Below are positions 27,888-37,728 of a stretch of 64,000 nucleotides of DNA, piece by piece. Each line of letters begins with the position of its first letter. Position 1 is the stretch's first letter. Source of the DNA: Marinobacter guineae. GTDB lineage: Bacteria > Pseudomonadota > Gammaproteobacteria > Pseudomonadales > Oleiphilaceae. The translations under genes were made by a program, and so were the position numbers. The notes beneath the pieces are model-generated. The model was not told the origin of the DNA. It searched no databases and worked only from the letters and a program-made list of their open reading frames with translations. The stretch is taken from contig NZ_KZ319341.1 in assembly GCF_002744735.1 (NCBI RefSeq), forward strand, positions 483,848 to 547,847. The letters run 5' to 3'.

Positions 27888-30110
27888 ATGAACAAGCAGT
27901 CCGGCATACATTACCTCCGTGAGCATCGGGAAGCAGGAAGTAGCAAGCCGGTTCCCGCGGAGGTCACCCGCATCCGGGACACTGTTGTCGCCGGGCTGGG
28001 CGATTTGCTGCAGGGTGCTTTCGACGCCGTCGACGATTCACTGTTCGAACTGGCCAATAACGCACGCAGCAATAACGAGCAGAATCGGTATTTCGAGGCG
28101 ATGCGTGAAATCCGCATCAAGCGGAAGGGTGTGGAGCGGCATTTCCAGAACACAGTCGCCCAGTACTTCTCGAATCCGCCACATACTGGCCTTCTCCAGG
28201 AAGAAAACCTGAGCAAACAGGCCAGTGCCGACACGCTGTCTCTGGTCGGCAATGACGACCTGGAAGAGCAGGTTGCGCTCAACGCCATGATTACCAAAGC
28301 AAAAGCCCATTTTCAGGGTCCACTACTCCAACTCCAGACCCGCTTCACTCAGGTTTATCCCGAGGCCACCGACGAGTCACCGGTTAACCCGATGGCGCCA
28401 GAACATCTATGCAGCGCCTTTACCGAGGCGATACAGGCCCTGGAAATCCAGATCCGGGAACGCCTGATTCTGCTCAAGCAATTTGACCGCTACGTTGTCT
28501 CCAACCTTGGAATGTTGCTGGACGAAGCCAACCGCATTCTGATTCAGGCCGGCGTCATCCCGAATTTCCGTTATCACGGCAAAGCGGGACAGCAGCATGG
28601 TGCTTCAAAGGCACAAGACACCGGCAAGGAGACATCCGGGGCCTCAGGCTCCGCAACTCAAACGATGGCCGGAGAATCCGGTAACAGCAGCGCTGTTTTC
28701 GACCAGATCAGGCAGATGTTGGCACATCAAAGGGCCAATGCCGGGATACCGCCCCGATCATCTGACCCAAACGTTCGCGTAGTCGGCGATTCCGAGCTGG
28801 CCAGTCTGCTGAATTCGCTGCCTCTCGCAGGCGCCAGACACGACCAGGGCGACCTGAGTTACGGGGAGCCTGTCAGTATCGATCTCAGACAGTTGATGCA
28901 GCAACTGCTTGCCAAGGCAGATGCAGGGGATGGCCGAAAACCGGCACTGAACGAGATCGACGAAGACCTCATCAATCTGGTGTCCATGTTGTTCGAGTTT
29001 ATTCTTGATGATTACAACCTTTCTGCCCCGGTCCAGGTATTAATCAGCCGCCTTCAGATTCCGATACTCAAAGTAGTCATTCGGGACAAGAGCTTCTTTA
29101 GCCAGGCCACACACCCGGCCCGACGCCTGCTGAACTCCCTCGCCCGGGCAGGCATCGGCTGGAGCAGTAGTGACGAGAAAACCAAGGACAAACTGTACGG
29201 CCAGATTCACAACATTGTTCAGAGGATTCTCAACGAATTTGATGGGGACATAGCGTTGTTCGAGACATTGAACCAGGAGTTTGAGCAATTCCTGGAACGG
29301 GAGAACCGTAAAGCCTCACTGGTTGAGCAGCGGACCCGGGAATCGGAACGGGGCCGTATCAAGTCCCAGACGGCACAGCAAACCGTCGATAATTTGCTGA
29401 AAGAAAAAGTGTCACGCTACAAGCTGCCAGAATCGATCCACGACATTCTGATGAACGGTTGGAGTCGGGTGATGTTTCTCGCCTACCTCAGGGACGACGT
29501 TGAGCATCGCTGGAATGCGACGGTGAAGGTGGTTGATGACCTGATCTGGTGCCTGCATCCCCATCAGGAGGATGACGAGAGGGACCAGTGGGTTCGGGTT
29601 GTGCCGGGCCTTTTGAAAGCTCTGAAATCAGGTCTGGAGGAAGTTTCCTACAATTCGTCCAGGCTGGACGAAATGATGGGCCATCTGAAACATGAACTGG
29701 CCGAAGCATTCAGAACCAATGCAGCCATAGAAGCACGGCAGGACTCGCCCCAAGAGATTGAAGAAGAGGAAATCGCTACCGTTCACCAGACCGCAGTCGA
29801 ACGGCAGCAGGAGCTGGAAGAGGCTGCAATTTCCGAATACGTGGCTCAGATTGACAGCATTGAAATCGGTAACTGGGTAGAGTTTCGCCTGGTCAATGGT
29901 GCCAACTTCCGCTGCAAGCTTTCCGCCATTATCGAGGAAGCCGACTGCTTTGTCTTCGTGAACCGGATGGGGCTGAAGGTAATCGAAAAAACACGGATCC
30001 AGCTGGCCCACGAAATGCGCCGTGGTCGCCTGACTCTGCTGGAACAGGGCGCTCTGATTGACCGGGCTCTGGACGCTGTTGTCGGCACCTTACGGAGCAA
30101 AACGGCCTGA
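27888..30110 (+). CDS. DUF1631-family protein
   Basis: Large cytoplasmic protein of 740 residues, starting at ATG 27888 with AGGAG upstream. There is no signal peptide or membrane segment. The N-terminal half is helical and contains a low-complexity stretch (about 235-275, rich in Gly, Ser, Ala). The middle (about 340-600) is the DUF1631 core. The C-terminal 100 residues (ISEYVAQIDSIEIGNWVEFRLVNGANFRCKLSAIIEEADCFVFVN...) look like a small beta-barrel of the PilZ-like type described for this family, but the RxxxR and D/NxSxxG cyclic-di-GMP motifs are not obvious. A TonB-like gene follows after 5 bp. Function unknown. Confidence 0.8.
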   Translation: MNKQSGIHYLREHREAGSSKPVPAEVTRIRDTVVAGLGDLLQGAFDAVDDSLFELANNARSNNEQNRYFEAMREIRIKRKGVERHFQNTVAQYFSNPPHTGLLQEENLSKQASADTLSLVGNDDLEEQVALNAMITKAKAHFQGPLLQLQTRFTQVYPEATDESPVNPMAPEHLCSAFTEAIQALEIQIRERLILLKQFDRYVVSNLGMLLDEANRILIQAGVIPNFRYHGKAGQQHGASKAQDTGKETSGASGSATQTMAGESGNSSAVFDQIRQMLAHQRANAGIPPRSSDPNVRVVGDSELASLLNSLPLAGARHDQGDLSYGEPVSIDLRQLMQQLLAKADAGDGRKPALNEIDEDLINLVSMLFEFILDDYNLSAPVQVLISRLQIPILKVVIRDKSFFSQATHPARRLLNSLARAGIGWSSSDEKTKDKLYGQIHNIVQRILNEFDGDIALFETLNQEFEQFLERENRKASLVEQRTRESERGRIKSQTAQQTVDNLLKEKVSRYKLPESIHDILMNGWSRVMFLAYLRDDVEHRWNATVKVVDDLIWCLHPHQEDDERDQWVRVVPGLLKALKSGLEEVSYNSSRLDEMMGHLKHELAEAFRTNAAIEARQDSPQEIEEEEIATVHQTAVERQQELEEAAISEYVAQIDSIEIGNWVEFRLVNGANFRCKLSAIIEEADCFVFVNRMGLKVIEKTRIQLAHEMRRGRLTLLEQGALIDRALDAVVGTLRSKTA

Positions 30111-30115
30111 CATTA

Positions 30116-30871
30116 ATGGTCGAAAATGGCAGTGCCAGTGCCCTTCCGGCACAATACCGGATCGGCCTTGCACTATCCCTGGCGCTACTGTTTCATACCC
30201 TTTTGCTCGCTGGCATTCCTTCGCCGGTCAGAGAGCAAGAGGAGGCCCATCGCGAAAGCCTGAAATTAGAACTGATTCCCCCGGGCATTGACGAGACTTC
30301 CCGCCCCAGCCCGGAATCCTCCGCAACCAGTCGGCCGATACCTCCCATTCCACGTTTCACGACTGAGCCTGTCGAACCGATAATCACCCGGCAGAAGCCT
30401 GCCCCCCCGGATGCCCCCCCACAGGTCGGCCCCGAGCCGCCTGTACCAAAGCCCGAAACAGCGGAGAATAGCCGTAAATCAACAGCCAGTAACAGCGTCC
30501 GCGCCGGGAAAGTTGCTCAGCAGGAAGTGGATGCCGCCGACGCAGCCGTAACCCGCATTACCAAATCCCCAACGGAGCAGGACCCATACGTGGTAATTTT
30601 GGCTACACATCTGGCGCGCCAGCTCGAACAAGTCAGGGTTCCGGCAGTGAGAAAATTGTCCCGAACTGTGGCTATGGAGGTGGAGCTACAACTGCTTGGT
30701 AACGGCGCCCTGACCAGGGCACGAGTACTGAAATCGACGGGAATCAAGGGTATCGATGAGGCCGCCTACCGGGCCGCTCTGGCAGCAAGTCCCTACCCCA
30801 GACCGCCCGAAGGTGGAAACAGCCAGAATCGTTTCGAAGTTGAACTGGTGTTCACTCCGAAACGGCTCTGA
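30116..30871 (+). CDS. TonB-like energy transducer
   Basis: A 251-residue protein with one N-terminal membrane helix (about residues 15-40, GLALSLALLFHTLLLAGIP), a proline- and acid-rich periplasmic spacer (about 55-125), and a C-terminal TonB domain (about 160-250) with the typical GALTRARVLKSTGIKGIDEAAYRAALAASPYPRPPE. TonB couples the inner-membrane ExbBD motor to outer-membrane receptors. No exbB, exbD or receptor gene is adjacent. It starts 5 bp after the DUF1631 gene and is surely co-transcribed with it. Convergent with grxD, 13 bp apart. Confidence 0.85.
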   Translation: MVENGSASALPAQYRIGLALSLALLFHTLLLAGIPSPVREQEEAHRESLKLELIPPGIDETSRPSPESSATSRPIPPIPRFTTEPVEPIITRQKPAPPDAPPQVGPEPPVPKPETAENSRKSTASNSVRAGKVAQQEVDAADAAVTRITKSPTEQDPYVVILATHLARQLEQVRVPAVRKLSRTVAMEVELQLLGNGALTRARVLKSTGIKGIDEAAYRAALAASPYPRPPEGGNSQNRFEVELVFTPKRL

Positions 30872-30884
30872 CTCAAGACTGCTT

Positions 30885-31211
30885 TCAGGCTTCTGCCTGC
30901 TTCGCAGCCTCTTTGACCATCTTGGCCAGCTCACCACTCTCGGACATTTCCAGAATGATGTCACAACCCCCAACGAGCTCGCCGCTGATGTACAGCTGCG
31001 GATAGGTCGGCCAGCTGGAATACACCTTGAGACCCTCGCGGAGCTCTTGGTTGTCCAAAATATTCACGAACGCAAAACGCTCGCCACAGGCCATCAGAGC
31101 CTGCACGGTTTTAGCGGAAAAGCCACACTGGGGCGCCTGGGGGCTGCCCTTCATGTACAGGATGATCGGGTTTTCGTCGAGCTGGCTTTTGATGGTTTCA
31201 TTGATATCCAT
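30885..31211 (-). CDS. grxD: Monothiol glutaredoxin Grx4
   Basis: Carries and transfers [2Fe-2S] clusters, usually with BolA. The CGFS active site is at about residues 29-32 (QCGFSAKTVQAL), and the glutathione-binding WPTYPQLYISGELVGGCDII follows. The ATG at 31211 is preferred over one at 31217 because GAGG has better spacing; the protein is then 108 residues. It is divergent from argF. Confidence 0.95.
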   Translation of the reverse strand: MDINETIKSQLDENPIILYMKGSPQAPQCGFSAKTVQALMACGERFAFVNILDNQELREGLKVYSSWPTYPQLYISGELVGGCDIILEMSESGELAKMVKEAAKQAEA

Positions 31212-31346
31212 GAACATTCACCTCTGTTGGAACAGTCTTGCCACACGGCAATTTGATTAACGGTATTGTACACGGGTGCCTGACCGCTCACCAAACACAG
31301 TGATTTGACCTCAGACAACGCCACCGGTTCCGGCCCGGTTGCAGCG

Positions 31347-31375
31347 TTGTCATACCTGCCCCGAAGGGCTAGACT
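31347..31375 (+). promoter_or_regulatory. Candidate argF promoter
   Basis: TTGTCA (31347-31352), 17 bp, TAGACT (31370-31375): five of six and four of six matches to the sigma-70 consensus, about 75 bp above the argF ATG in the 238-bp grxD/argF interval. No clear ArgR box was found. Confidence 0.5.
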
Positions 31376-31449
31376 TGATGCCCCGTTTTTTCAGCCAACG
31401 TTCAGGCAATCCCGCACGCTGCGGGGTTCGTTGAGATAAGGGCCATTTC

Positions 31450-32364
31450 ATGGCAGCAAGACATTTTCTGACATTGAATGACATGACAACCAGTGAGCTG
31501 GAAAGCCTCGTTGATCATGCCACTGCTTTGCGCAACGAATGGCGGCAGGGCAAGGTTCGCAACTCTCTTGAAAATCGTGTGCTTGCGATGATTTTCGAAA
31601 AGTCATCAACGCGGACCCGAGTTTCCTTTGAAGCAGGCATGACCCAGCTCGGCGGCTCCGCGATGTTCCTGTCTTCAAGGGACACCCAGCTTGGCCGGGG
31701 CGAACCCATTGAGGACTCCGCCATCGTAATCTCCAGCATGGTAGATGCGGTGATGATCCGCACCTTCGCCCACGAGACGGTCGAGCGCTTTGCTGCCGCT
31801 TCCCGGGTGCCGGTGATTAACGCCCTGACGGATGAGTTCCACCCGTGCCAGCTTCTGGCCGATATGCAGACGTACCGGGAACACCGCGGCAGCATCCGCG
31901 GTGCCACCGTGGCCTGGATCGGCGATGGTAACAACATGTGCCACTCCTACATCAACGCGGCGGCCCAGTTTGATTTCCACCTGAATGTTGCCTGCCCAAA
32001 GGGCTACGAGCCCGCCGAATCCCTGATCAAGGCACACAGCGATCGCATAACCCTGTTTCGCGAACCGGCAGAAGCCGCGCGCAATGCCCACCTCTTGGTA
32101 ACCGATGTTTGGGCGTCCATGGGTCAGGAAGACGAACAGAAAGCCCGTCAGAAAGCGTTCAGTGGCTACCAGATCAACCCGGAGCTGCTGGCCATGGCGG
32201 ATAAGGACGCCTTGTTCATGCACTGCCTGCCGGCGCACCGGGGCGAAGAGATTTCCGCAGACATGATGGAACATCCCGCTTCGGTGGTGTGGGACGAGGC
32301 AGAAAACCGCCTGCACGCACAGAAAGCCCTGCTTGAGTTTCTCATTCTGAACCACCTGGACTGA
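31450..32364 (+). CDS. argF: Ornithine carbamoyltransferase
   Basis: Makes citrulline from ornithine and carbamoyl phosphate in arginine synthesis. Carbamoyl-phosphate binding motif STRTR (about residues 53-57), HPCQ (about 135) and the ornithine-site HCLPAHRG (about 258-265) are all present. Length 304 and motif pattern fit the anabolic enzyme. AAGGG precedes the ATG. The next gene, an ABC ATPase, begins 4 bp downstream, suggesting co-transcription. Confidence 0.95.
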   Translation: MAARHFLTLNDMTTSELESLVDHATALRNEWRQGKVRNSLENRVLAMIFEKSSTRTRVSFEAGMTQLGGSAMFLSSRDTQLGRGEPIEDSAIVISSMVDAVMIRTFAHETVERFAAASRVPVINALTDEFHPCQLLADMQTYREHRGSIRGATVAWIGDGNNMCHSYINAAAQFDFHLNVACPKGYEPAESLIKAHSDRITLFREPAEAARNAHLLVTDVWASMGQEDEQKARQKAFSGYQINPELLAMADKDALFMHCLPAHRGEEISADMMEHPASVVWDEAENRLHAQKALLEFLILNHLD

Positions 32365-32368
32365 CCCC

Positions 32369-33442
32369 ATGAGTACGACCGCGCAATCTCCTGCAGACTG
32401 GCTGCTTGAGGTCAACAACCTGTCTTGTGGCTACGGCGGGGATTCCGTGGTCAAGGATGTCAACTTCGCGCTGAGCCACGGCGACATCGGCTGTCTGTTG
32501 GGCCCCAGCGGCTGCGGCAAAAGCACCATCCTTCGGGCTCTGGCCGGCTTTCTGCCGTTGACGGGTGGTGAGATCTGCCTCCAGTCTCAGGCCATCAGCC
32601 TGCCCGGTCGCACCCTGCCGCCCGAGAAGCGTCGGATCGGCATGGTGTTTCAGGACTATGCCCTGTTTCCGCACCTGACGATCGCCGATAACGTTGGCTT
32701 TGGCCTGCGCAATCTGGGCAAGGCGGAGAAGCGGCAGAAGGTAATGGAGCTGCTCAATGTCGTTCACCTCCAGGACCTGGCCGATAACTACCCCCACGAA
32801 CTGTCCGGCGGTCAGCAGCAACGAGTTGCCCTGGCCCGCGCGCTGGCACCCGAACCAACCCTGATCCTGCTGGACGAGCCGTTTTCCAATCTGGATGCGG
32901 ACTTGCGCCGGCGCCTGAGCCTGGATGTTCGGGAAATTCTCAAAACACTGGGGATAAGCGCCATCCTGGTGACCCACGATCAACAGGAAGCCTTCGCCAT
33001 GTGCGATCAGGTTGCGGTGTTGCGGGACGGCATGATCCAGCAGTGGGACGTGCCTTACAATCTCTATCATGAGCCGGCAAACCGCTTCGTGGCGAGCTTC
33101 GTCGGCCAGGGCGGATTCATCCCCGGCAAGGCCCTGGGGCCAGATACCATTGAATCGGAACTGGGCATTATTCACGGCAACCGGGCCTACAAGTGGTCCT
33201 CGGGCACCCTTGTAGACGTACTGATCCGGCCGGATGACATTGTCCACGATCCAGACTCGGATCTTCGACCGAAAGTTATCGAGAAAACCTTCGCAGGAAC
33301 CTCAACGCTTTACCGCTTCCGCTGTTCGGAAGACACTGAATTCGAGGCCCTTTTCCGAAGCCATCTGGACTTCCATCTGGGCGAGCACGTGCCGGTGCGC
33401 GTCGAGGCGGATCACCTGATCGCTTTTGAGCGCACCGCCTGA
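32369..33442 (+). CDS. ABC transporter ATP-binding protein (FbpC/PotA-type, with TOBE domain)
   Basis: Cytoplasmic ATPase of 357 residues: Walker A GPSGCGKST (about 45-53), signature LSGGQQQR (about 147-154), Walker B LILLDEP, and the switch histidine in VTHDQQEA. The C-terminal 110 residues form a TOBE-like domain. Similarity is to ATPases of iron(III) or polyamine importers, but no permease or binding-protein gene is near. It starts 4 bp after argF. Substrate cannot be assigned; iron is the usual annotation for the closest-looking members. Confidence 0.85.
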   Translation: MSTTAQSPADWLLEVNNLSCGYGGDSVVKDVNFALSHGDIGCLLGPSGCGKSTILRALAGFLPLTGGEICLQSQAISLPGRTLPPEKRRIGMVFQDYALFPHLTIADNVGFGLRNLGKAEKRQKVMELLNVVHLQDLADNYPHELSGGQQQRVALARALAPEPTLILLDEPFSNLDADLRRRLSLDVREILKTLGISAILVTHDQQEAFAMCDQVAVLRDGMIQQWDVPYNLYHEPANRFVASFVGQGGFIPGKALGPDTIESELGIIHGNRAYKWSSGTLVDVLIRPDDIVHDPDSDLRPKVIEKTFAGTSTLYRFRCSEDTEFEALFRSHLDFHLGEHVPVRVEADHLIAFERTA

Positions 33443-33449
33443 ACCACAC

Positions 33450-34931
33450 TCAGTTGTTACAGACCCGCTCAACGGCATCGATCCAGCCAGCATAAAGGGA
33501 TTCACGCAGGGCTGGCCGCATGCCGGGATGGAACTGACGCTCACACTCCCAAAGCCCGGATATCTGCTCGAGACTCTCGAACACACCCGTCTGCAGTCCG
33601 GCGAGGTAGGCGGCCCCGAGTGCTGTTGTTTCCGTTACCCTTGGCCGATAAACGGTGACATTCAGAATATCTGCCAGGAACTGCATCACCCAGTCATTCA
33701 CCACCATGCCGCCATCCACTCGCAGGGAATCAAGCCGGGCGCCATCATTCTGGATAGCGCGAACCAGGTCCTTGGTCTGATAACACACCGACTGCAGGCC
33801 CGCCGTGACTATCTCGCCAATCCCCGTATCCCGGGTCAGCCCCATGATCGCCCCACGGGCATGGGGATCCCAGTGGGGCGCGCCCAGACCGGTAAACGCC
33901 GGTACCAGATAAACCGGATTCTCGACACCAACGGCCTCGGCGTGGGCCACGGATTCATTGGCATGTGCAATCAGCTTCAGCCCATCCCTCAGCCATTGCA
34001 TGGCGGCACCGGCGACAAAAATACTGCCCTCCACCGCGTAGCAGGGCTTCCCGTTGAGGCGGTAGGCCATTGTTGTCAGCAAACGGTTCTCGGAACGAAT
34101 GGCCTGATCCCCGGTATTGAGCATCAGAAAGCACCCGGTGCCATAGGTGCTCTTGGCCATCCCCGGCTTGAAGCAGGCCTGTCCCACCAGAGCGGCGTGT
34201 TGATCGCCGGCAATGCCCGCAATCATGACCGGACTTCCCAGCCAATGTGATTCCGCAGTACCGTAATTCGCGGCACTATCCAGCACGATGGGTAACAGGG
34301 CGCGGGGCACACGGAACAGAGCCAGAAGCTCGTCGTCCCAGTCCTGCCCGTAAATGTTGAAAAGCGCTGTGCGCGAGGCATTGGTGGCATCGGTGCAATG
34401 TGACTTGCCGCCAGTCAGATTCCAGAGCAGCCAGCTGTCCACTGTTCCGAACGCCAGCTCACCGGATTCTGCCCGCTCACGGGCACCCTCCACATTGTCC
34501 AGTATCCAGGCGATCTTGGTCGCCGAGAAATAAGGGTCTATCAGCAACCCCGTCCGCTCGACGACGCTATCTTCATGCCCGTCCGACTTGAGCTTGGTAC
34601 ACCAGGACGCAGTCCGACGATCCTGCCAGACAATGGCATGATATACGGGCTTGCCGGTGGCCCGCTCCCAGATCACCGTGGTTTCGCGCTGATTGGTGAT
34701 GCCAATGCCTGCCAGGTCACCGGCCTCAATGCCGGCCTTCTCCAGGGCACCCCGGCACACCGCCAGCGTGCTGTCCCAGATTTCGAGGGCATCATGCTCA
34801 ACCCAGCCGTCCTTTGGGAAATACTGATGGAATTCCTGCTGATCAGTAGCAACGCTGTTGCCCGTCTGGTCGAAAACGATCGCGCGGGAGCTGGTTGTGC
34901 CCTGGTCAATGGCGAGCAGATAGCGGGTCAT
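33450..34931 (-). CDS. glpK: Glycerol kinase
   Basis: Phosphorylates glycerol to sn-glycerol 3-phosphate. FGGY-family kinase of 493 residues with the N-terminal [13 protein letters not shown] phosphate-binding motif and the C-terminal FGGY signature region ([19 protein letters not shown]). AGGAGG precedes the ATG. It is convergent with the ABC ATPase and has its own promoter region, isolated by the terminator at 35016. glpF, glpD and glpR are not in the window. Confidence 0.96.
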   Translation of the reverse strand: MTRYLLAIDQGTTSSRAIVFDQTGNSVATDQQEFHQYFPKDGWVEHDALEIWDSTLAVCRGALEKAGIEAGDLAGIGITNQRETTVIWERATGKPVYHAIVWQDRRTASWCTKLKSDGHEDSVVERTGLLIDPYFSATKIAWILDNVEGARERAESGELAFGTVDSWLLWNLTGGKSHCTDATNASRTALFNIYGQDWDDELLALFRVPRALLPIVLDSAANYGTAESHWLGSPVMIAGIAGDQHAALVGQACFKPGMAKSTYGTGCFLMLNTGDQAIRSENRLLTTMAYRLNGKPCYAVEGSIFVAGAAMQWLRDGLKLIAHANESVAHAEAVGVENPVYLVPAFTGLGAPHWDPHARGAIMGLTRDTGIGEIVTAGLQSVCYQTKDLVRAIQNDGARLDSLRVDGGMVVNDWVMQFLADILNVTVYRPRVTETTALGAAYLAGLQTGVFESLEQISGLWECERQFHPGMRPALRESLYAGWIDAVERVCNN

Positions 34932-35015
34932 GGACGGCCTCCTGTTGTTTTTTTCGATTCTAACAGCAGAGGCACCGGGAAAGAGTGACCAATCCGGTAT
35001 TTGGCGGCAGACATA

Positions 35016-35041
35016 AAAAAAGGGCCGGAAAACCGGCCCTC
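35016..35041 (-). terminator. Terminator of the two-component operon
   Basis: AGGGCCGG and CCGGCCCT pair around a TTTT loop and are followed by a run of T on the minus strand. It lies about 150 bp past the histidine-kinase stop and about 85 bp above the glpK start, insulating glpK from read-through. The 147 bp between it and the kinase gene hold nothing else recognised. Confidence 0.85.
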
Positions 35042-35188
35042 AAATGACGAATGAAACAAGGAAAGTTCGTAAGAACTACAACCTCAAAAGTCATCCCTTA
35101 CGCTTTCGATTATCGACGCCAAAGCAGAAAACTTCAGTAGCGCTTGTGTAGCAGCTTTGTTACATCAGGTGAGTCAGCAAGTCCTGGT

Positions 35189-36763
35189 TCACACAATTGA
35201 ATCCAGTGGTTTCTTTCTGGGCCAGACCAGACTGAACTTCGCTCCGCCGAGGTTGTCGCTTCTGCTGACGAAGGCCTGGCCGCCATGCCAATACAGAATC
35301 CGCCGGACGATGGACAAACCGAGACCATAGCCGCCGGAGGTACGGGTACGGCTATCGTCCAGCCGGGCGAAGGCCGTGAATACTTTCTCCCACTCCCCCT
35401 CCGGAATCCCGGGGCCATCATCCTCTACGTCAATCCGGCAATTATCCTCGTCAAAATGACAGTTTACGGCGACCCTGCCAGCAGCATAGCGTCCAGCATT
35501 ACCAACCAGATTCTGGATCGCCCGGTGCAGGTAACGGGGCTCAACATCCGACAATGCCCAGCGTTCGGACGTCTCATCAATATTGCCTTGAATACTCAGC
35601 TCCGGTCGCACCAGCTGCTGCTCCGAAACCACCTGGCGGACAATGTCGGTTACCGAGGTTTCATGAAGAGAGAAAACCGGGCCACCCTGTTCCAGCCTGG
35701 CGTAGGTGAGAATCTCGTCGATCAGTTCGTCCAGCTCCTGAATATCGCCGTCGATACCGTCCAGCTGCTTCTGCAGAGAGGCCTGATCCTGACAATCCTC
35801 GATCATCTGGACGCCAAACCGGATTCGGGCCACTGGGGTACGTAATTCGTGCGATACCGCATGAATCATTTCCCGCTGCACATGCACCAGCCGCTGGATA
35901 TGTTCCGCCATGCCGTTAAAGGAAGAGGCCAGCCGGGAAACCAGGGTCCCTTCGCCCGCCTGAACCCTTGCTCCCATTTCACCGCGAGCTATTCGAACAG
36001 CCACCGACTCCACGGTTCTGAGATTGTTGTCCACTTCCCGAAGCGCCAGGAACAGGGCGACCGCAAGCACGCCACCCAGCACCATCACCAGCAGGAGAAC
36101 AACGGGCCAGGACCAGGCATTGAAGGGAGCAGGTATATCAATCCGGAACAGCTCACCATTCGAGAGTTGAATAATGACTCTGCCGCAGCCATCAGAGCCC
36201 TCTGTGTAGAATGCCAGGCCACGCTCGGCAACCTGATCCAGAACATCTGAACCCGGCAGCAGGGTTGAGTCATCCAAAGGACGAACCTCAACGTTGAGAG
36301 CCTGGGCCATTTGAGCAGCAACATCAGGACGATTCTCAGGCGACGCTGAATCAAGATGCCAACGGAAGAAAAGCCCGGTGGTTTCAGCCACATCGCGGTA
36401 CGGGTTGGTCAGGCGCAGTTGCAAAATCTGCCCGGAGAGCCCCATGATGAGAACCCGATACCCGGCACCACTCTCAATTCCGACCACCTGACCGTAACCC
36501 AGTCTCTCGAGCGCAACCGGAGAAATCTCAAACTCCGAAGCGGCGCCGACACGGAGATCAACTGTCGATCTCAGCCAATGATATTGCTGCGCCGGAGCAG
36601 GCGCTGCTGCCAGCCACCGCAGCACAGGCTCAGGAAAGCGCTCATGCCAGAACTGGGAACGAACAGAATTGATACCGGCAAACAGGAGAGCACACAAAAG
36701 GACAACCAGCGCAGTGAGGCCGGCAAGGCGGGCATAGAGCTTGAGGAAGAGCTTCAGGGGCAT
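35189..36763 (-). CDS. Sensor histidine kinase (RstB-like)
   Basis: Inner-membrane sensor of 524 residues from ATG 36763, the likely start (a GTG 15 codons upstream is in frame). Two membrane helices (about 7-30 and 205-228) enclose a periplasmic sensor domain; a HAMP domain, the H-box HELRTPVARIRFGV and an ATPase domain with NAGRYAAG (N box) and DDGPGIPEGEW, GGYGLGLSI (G boxes) follow. The architecture is closest to RstB. It is 67 bp after the response-regulator gene. The signal is unknown; in enterics RstAB is linked to PhoPQ. Confidence 0.88.
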   Translation of the reverse strand: MPLKLFLKLYARLAGLTALVVLLCALLFAGINSVRSQFWHERFPEPVLRWLAAAPAPAQQYHWLRSTVDLRVGAASEFEISPVALERLGYGQVVGIESGAGYRVLIMGLSGQILQLRLTNPYRDVAETTGLFFRWHLDSASPENRPDVAAQMAQALNVEVRPLDDSTLLPGSDVLDQVAERGLAFYTEGSDGCGRVIIQLSNGELFRIDIPAPFNAWSWPVVLLLVMVLGGVLAVALFLALREVDNNLRTVESVAVRIARGEMGARVQAGEGTLVSRLASSFNGMAEHIQRLVHVQREMIHAVSHELRTPVARIRFGVQMIEDCQDQASLQKQLDGIDGDIQELDELIDEILTYARLEQGGPVFSLHETSVTDIVRQVVSEQQLVRPELSIQGNIDETSERWALSDVEPRYLHRAIQNLVGNAGRYAAGRVAVNCHFDEDNCRIDVEDDGPGIPEGEWEKVFTAFARLDDSRTRTSGGYGLGLSIVRRILYWHGGQAFVSRSDNLGGAKFSLVWPRKKPLDSIV

Positions 36764-36830
36764 GATACCAACCCTGGCATGGAACACCGATGTGCAGGCC
36801 GTTTGCACACCGGGTCCAGAGACTGAATCG

Positions 36831-37568
36831 TCAGGCTTCCTTTACGAACAGGTAGCCTTTACTGCGAACGGTCTTGATGCGCCGTGGATGGATAGGATCA
36901 TCACCGATTTTGGGGCGAATCCGAGACACCCTCACATCAATCGACCGATCCTGGCCGTCGTACTCGATACCGCGCAGGGCGGTAAAGATTTCTTCCCGAC
37001 TCAGGACCCGGCCCGCATTACTGGCGAGCAGCCAAAGCAGGTCGAATTCGGCGCTGGTCAGGTCGATACTCTCTTCACTCAACCAGGCTTCCCGCATGGA
37101 GCGATCGACAACCAGGTCATTGAACTGAAGACGAACCGGCTCTTCGCCGCTCGATTCATCAGCTGAGCTCTGCGCCGTCTCGGTTACCCGTCTCAGCATG
37201 GCGCGGATACGGGCGAGCAAAACCCTGGGTTTGACCGGTTTGCCGATGTAATCGTCTGCGCCCATTTCCAGACCAAGAACCTGATCCAGATCATCCGTAC
37301 GAGCTGTCAGCATGATGATAGGGCCGGAATAGAAGGGACGGACCCGGCGACAGATGGACAGGCCATCTTCCCCCGGTAACATCAGGTCCAGCACCACCAG
37401 GTCGGGCTGTTCGTTGCGGATCCGCTCTACCGCAGGGCCACCATGAGTTTCCAGGGAGACCGTCAACCCGTTGCTTTCAAGATACTCACGGGTTAACTCA
37501 GCCAACCGCTCGTCGTCCTCGACAATCAGAATTCGCCAACTTTCGTTTGTCTGTTCCACGCCATCCAT
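36831..37568 (-). CDS. OmpR/PhoB-family response regulator (RstA-like)
   Basis: DNA-binding regulator of 245 residues: receiver domain with phospho-acceptor Asp in VVLDLMLPGEDG (about residue 57) and conserved Lys in GADDYIGKPVKP, then a winged-helix domain (about 140-240). Together with the kinase it forms a two-component system divergent from olsB. The 247-bp shared region holds tandem TATACATG repeats near this gene and an 11-bp-period repeat array nearer olsB, either of which could be its target. Confidence 0.9.
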   Translation of the reverse strand: MDGVEQTNESWRILIVEDDERLAELTREYLESNGLTVSLETHGGPAVERIRNEQPDLVVLDLMLPGEDGLSICRRVRPFYSGPIIMLTARTDDLDQVLGLEMGADDYIGKPVKPRVLLARIRAMLRRVTETAQSSADESSGEEPVRLQFNDLVVDRSMREAWLSEESIDLTSAEFDLLWLLASNAGRVLSREEIFTALRGIEYDGQDRSIDVRVSRIRPKIGDDPIHPRRIKTVRSKGYLFVKEA

Positions 37569-37626
37569 CTCTGGTTTTGTTATTCCGGTTTCAGGTCATT
37601 CTGTGTACCTGACAATACAGGCAACC

Positions 37627-37687
37627 TGCTGTAACAGCAATTATACATGCTATTCAGAAATATACATGGAACCGCTGCTTCGTTACA
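37627..37687. promoter_or_regulatory. Dyad and tandem repeats upstream of the response-regulator gene
   Basis: TGCTGTAACAGCA (37627-37639) is a 6-bp-arm palindrome. TATACATG occurs at 37642-37649 and 37661-37668, 19 bp apart. GTTACA, part of the described RstA box, occurs inside the palindrome on the minus strand and at 37682-37687. This cluster is a plausible autoregulatory site for the RstA-like regulator. Confidence 0.4.
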
Positions 37688-37728
37688 GCCCGTGACACAG
37701 CTCCCGGCGAAGTCAGTTTGCCCTGCGA

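Noticed and set aside
35044-35151. A 35-codon basic peptide frame (MTNETRKVRKNYNLKSH...) after the terminator hairpin
   Set aside because: Its start codon follows a terminator stem directly with no Shine-Dalgarno sequence, and no family is recognised; chance is likely.
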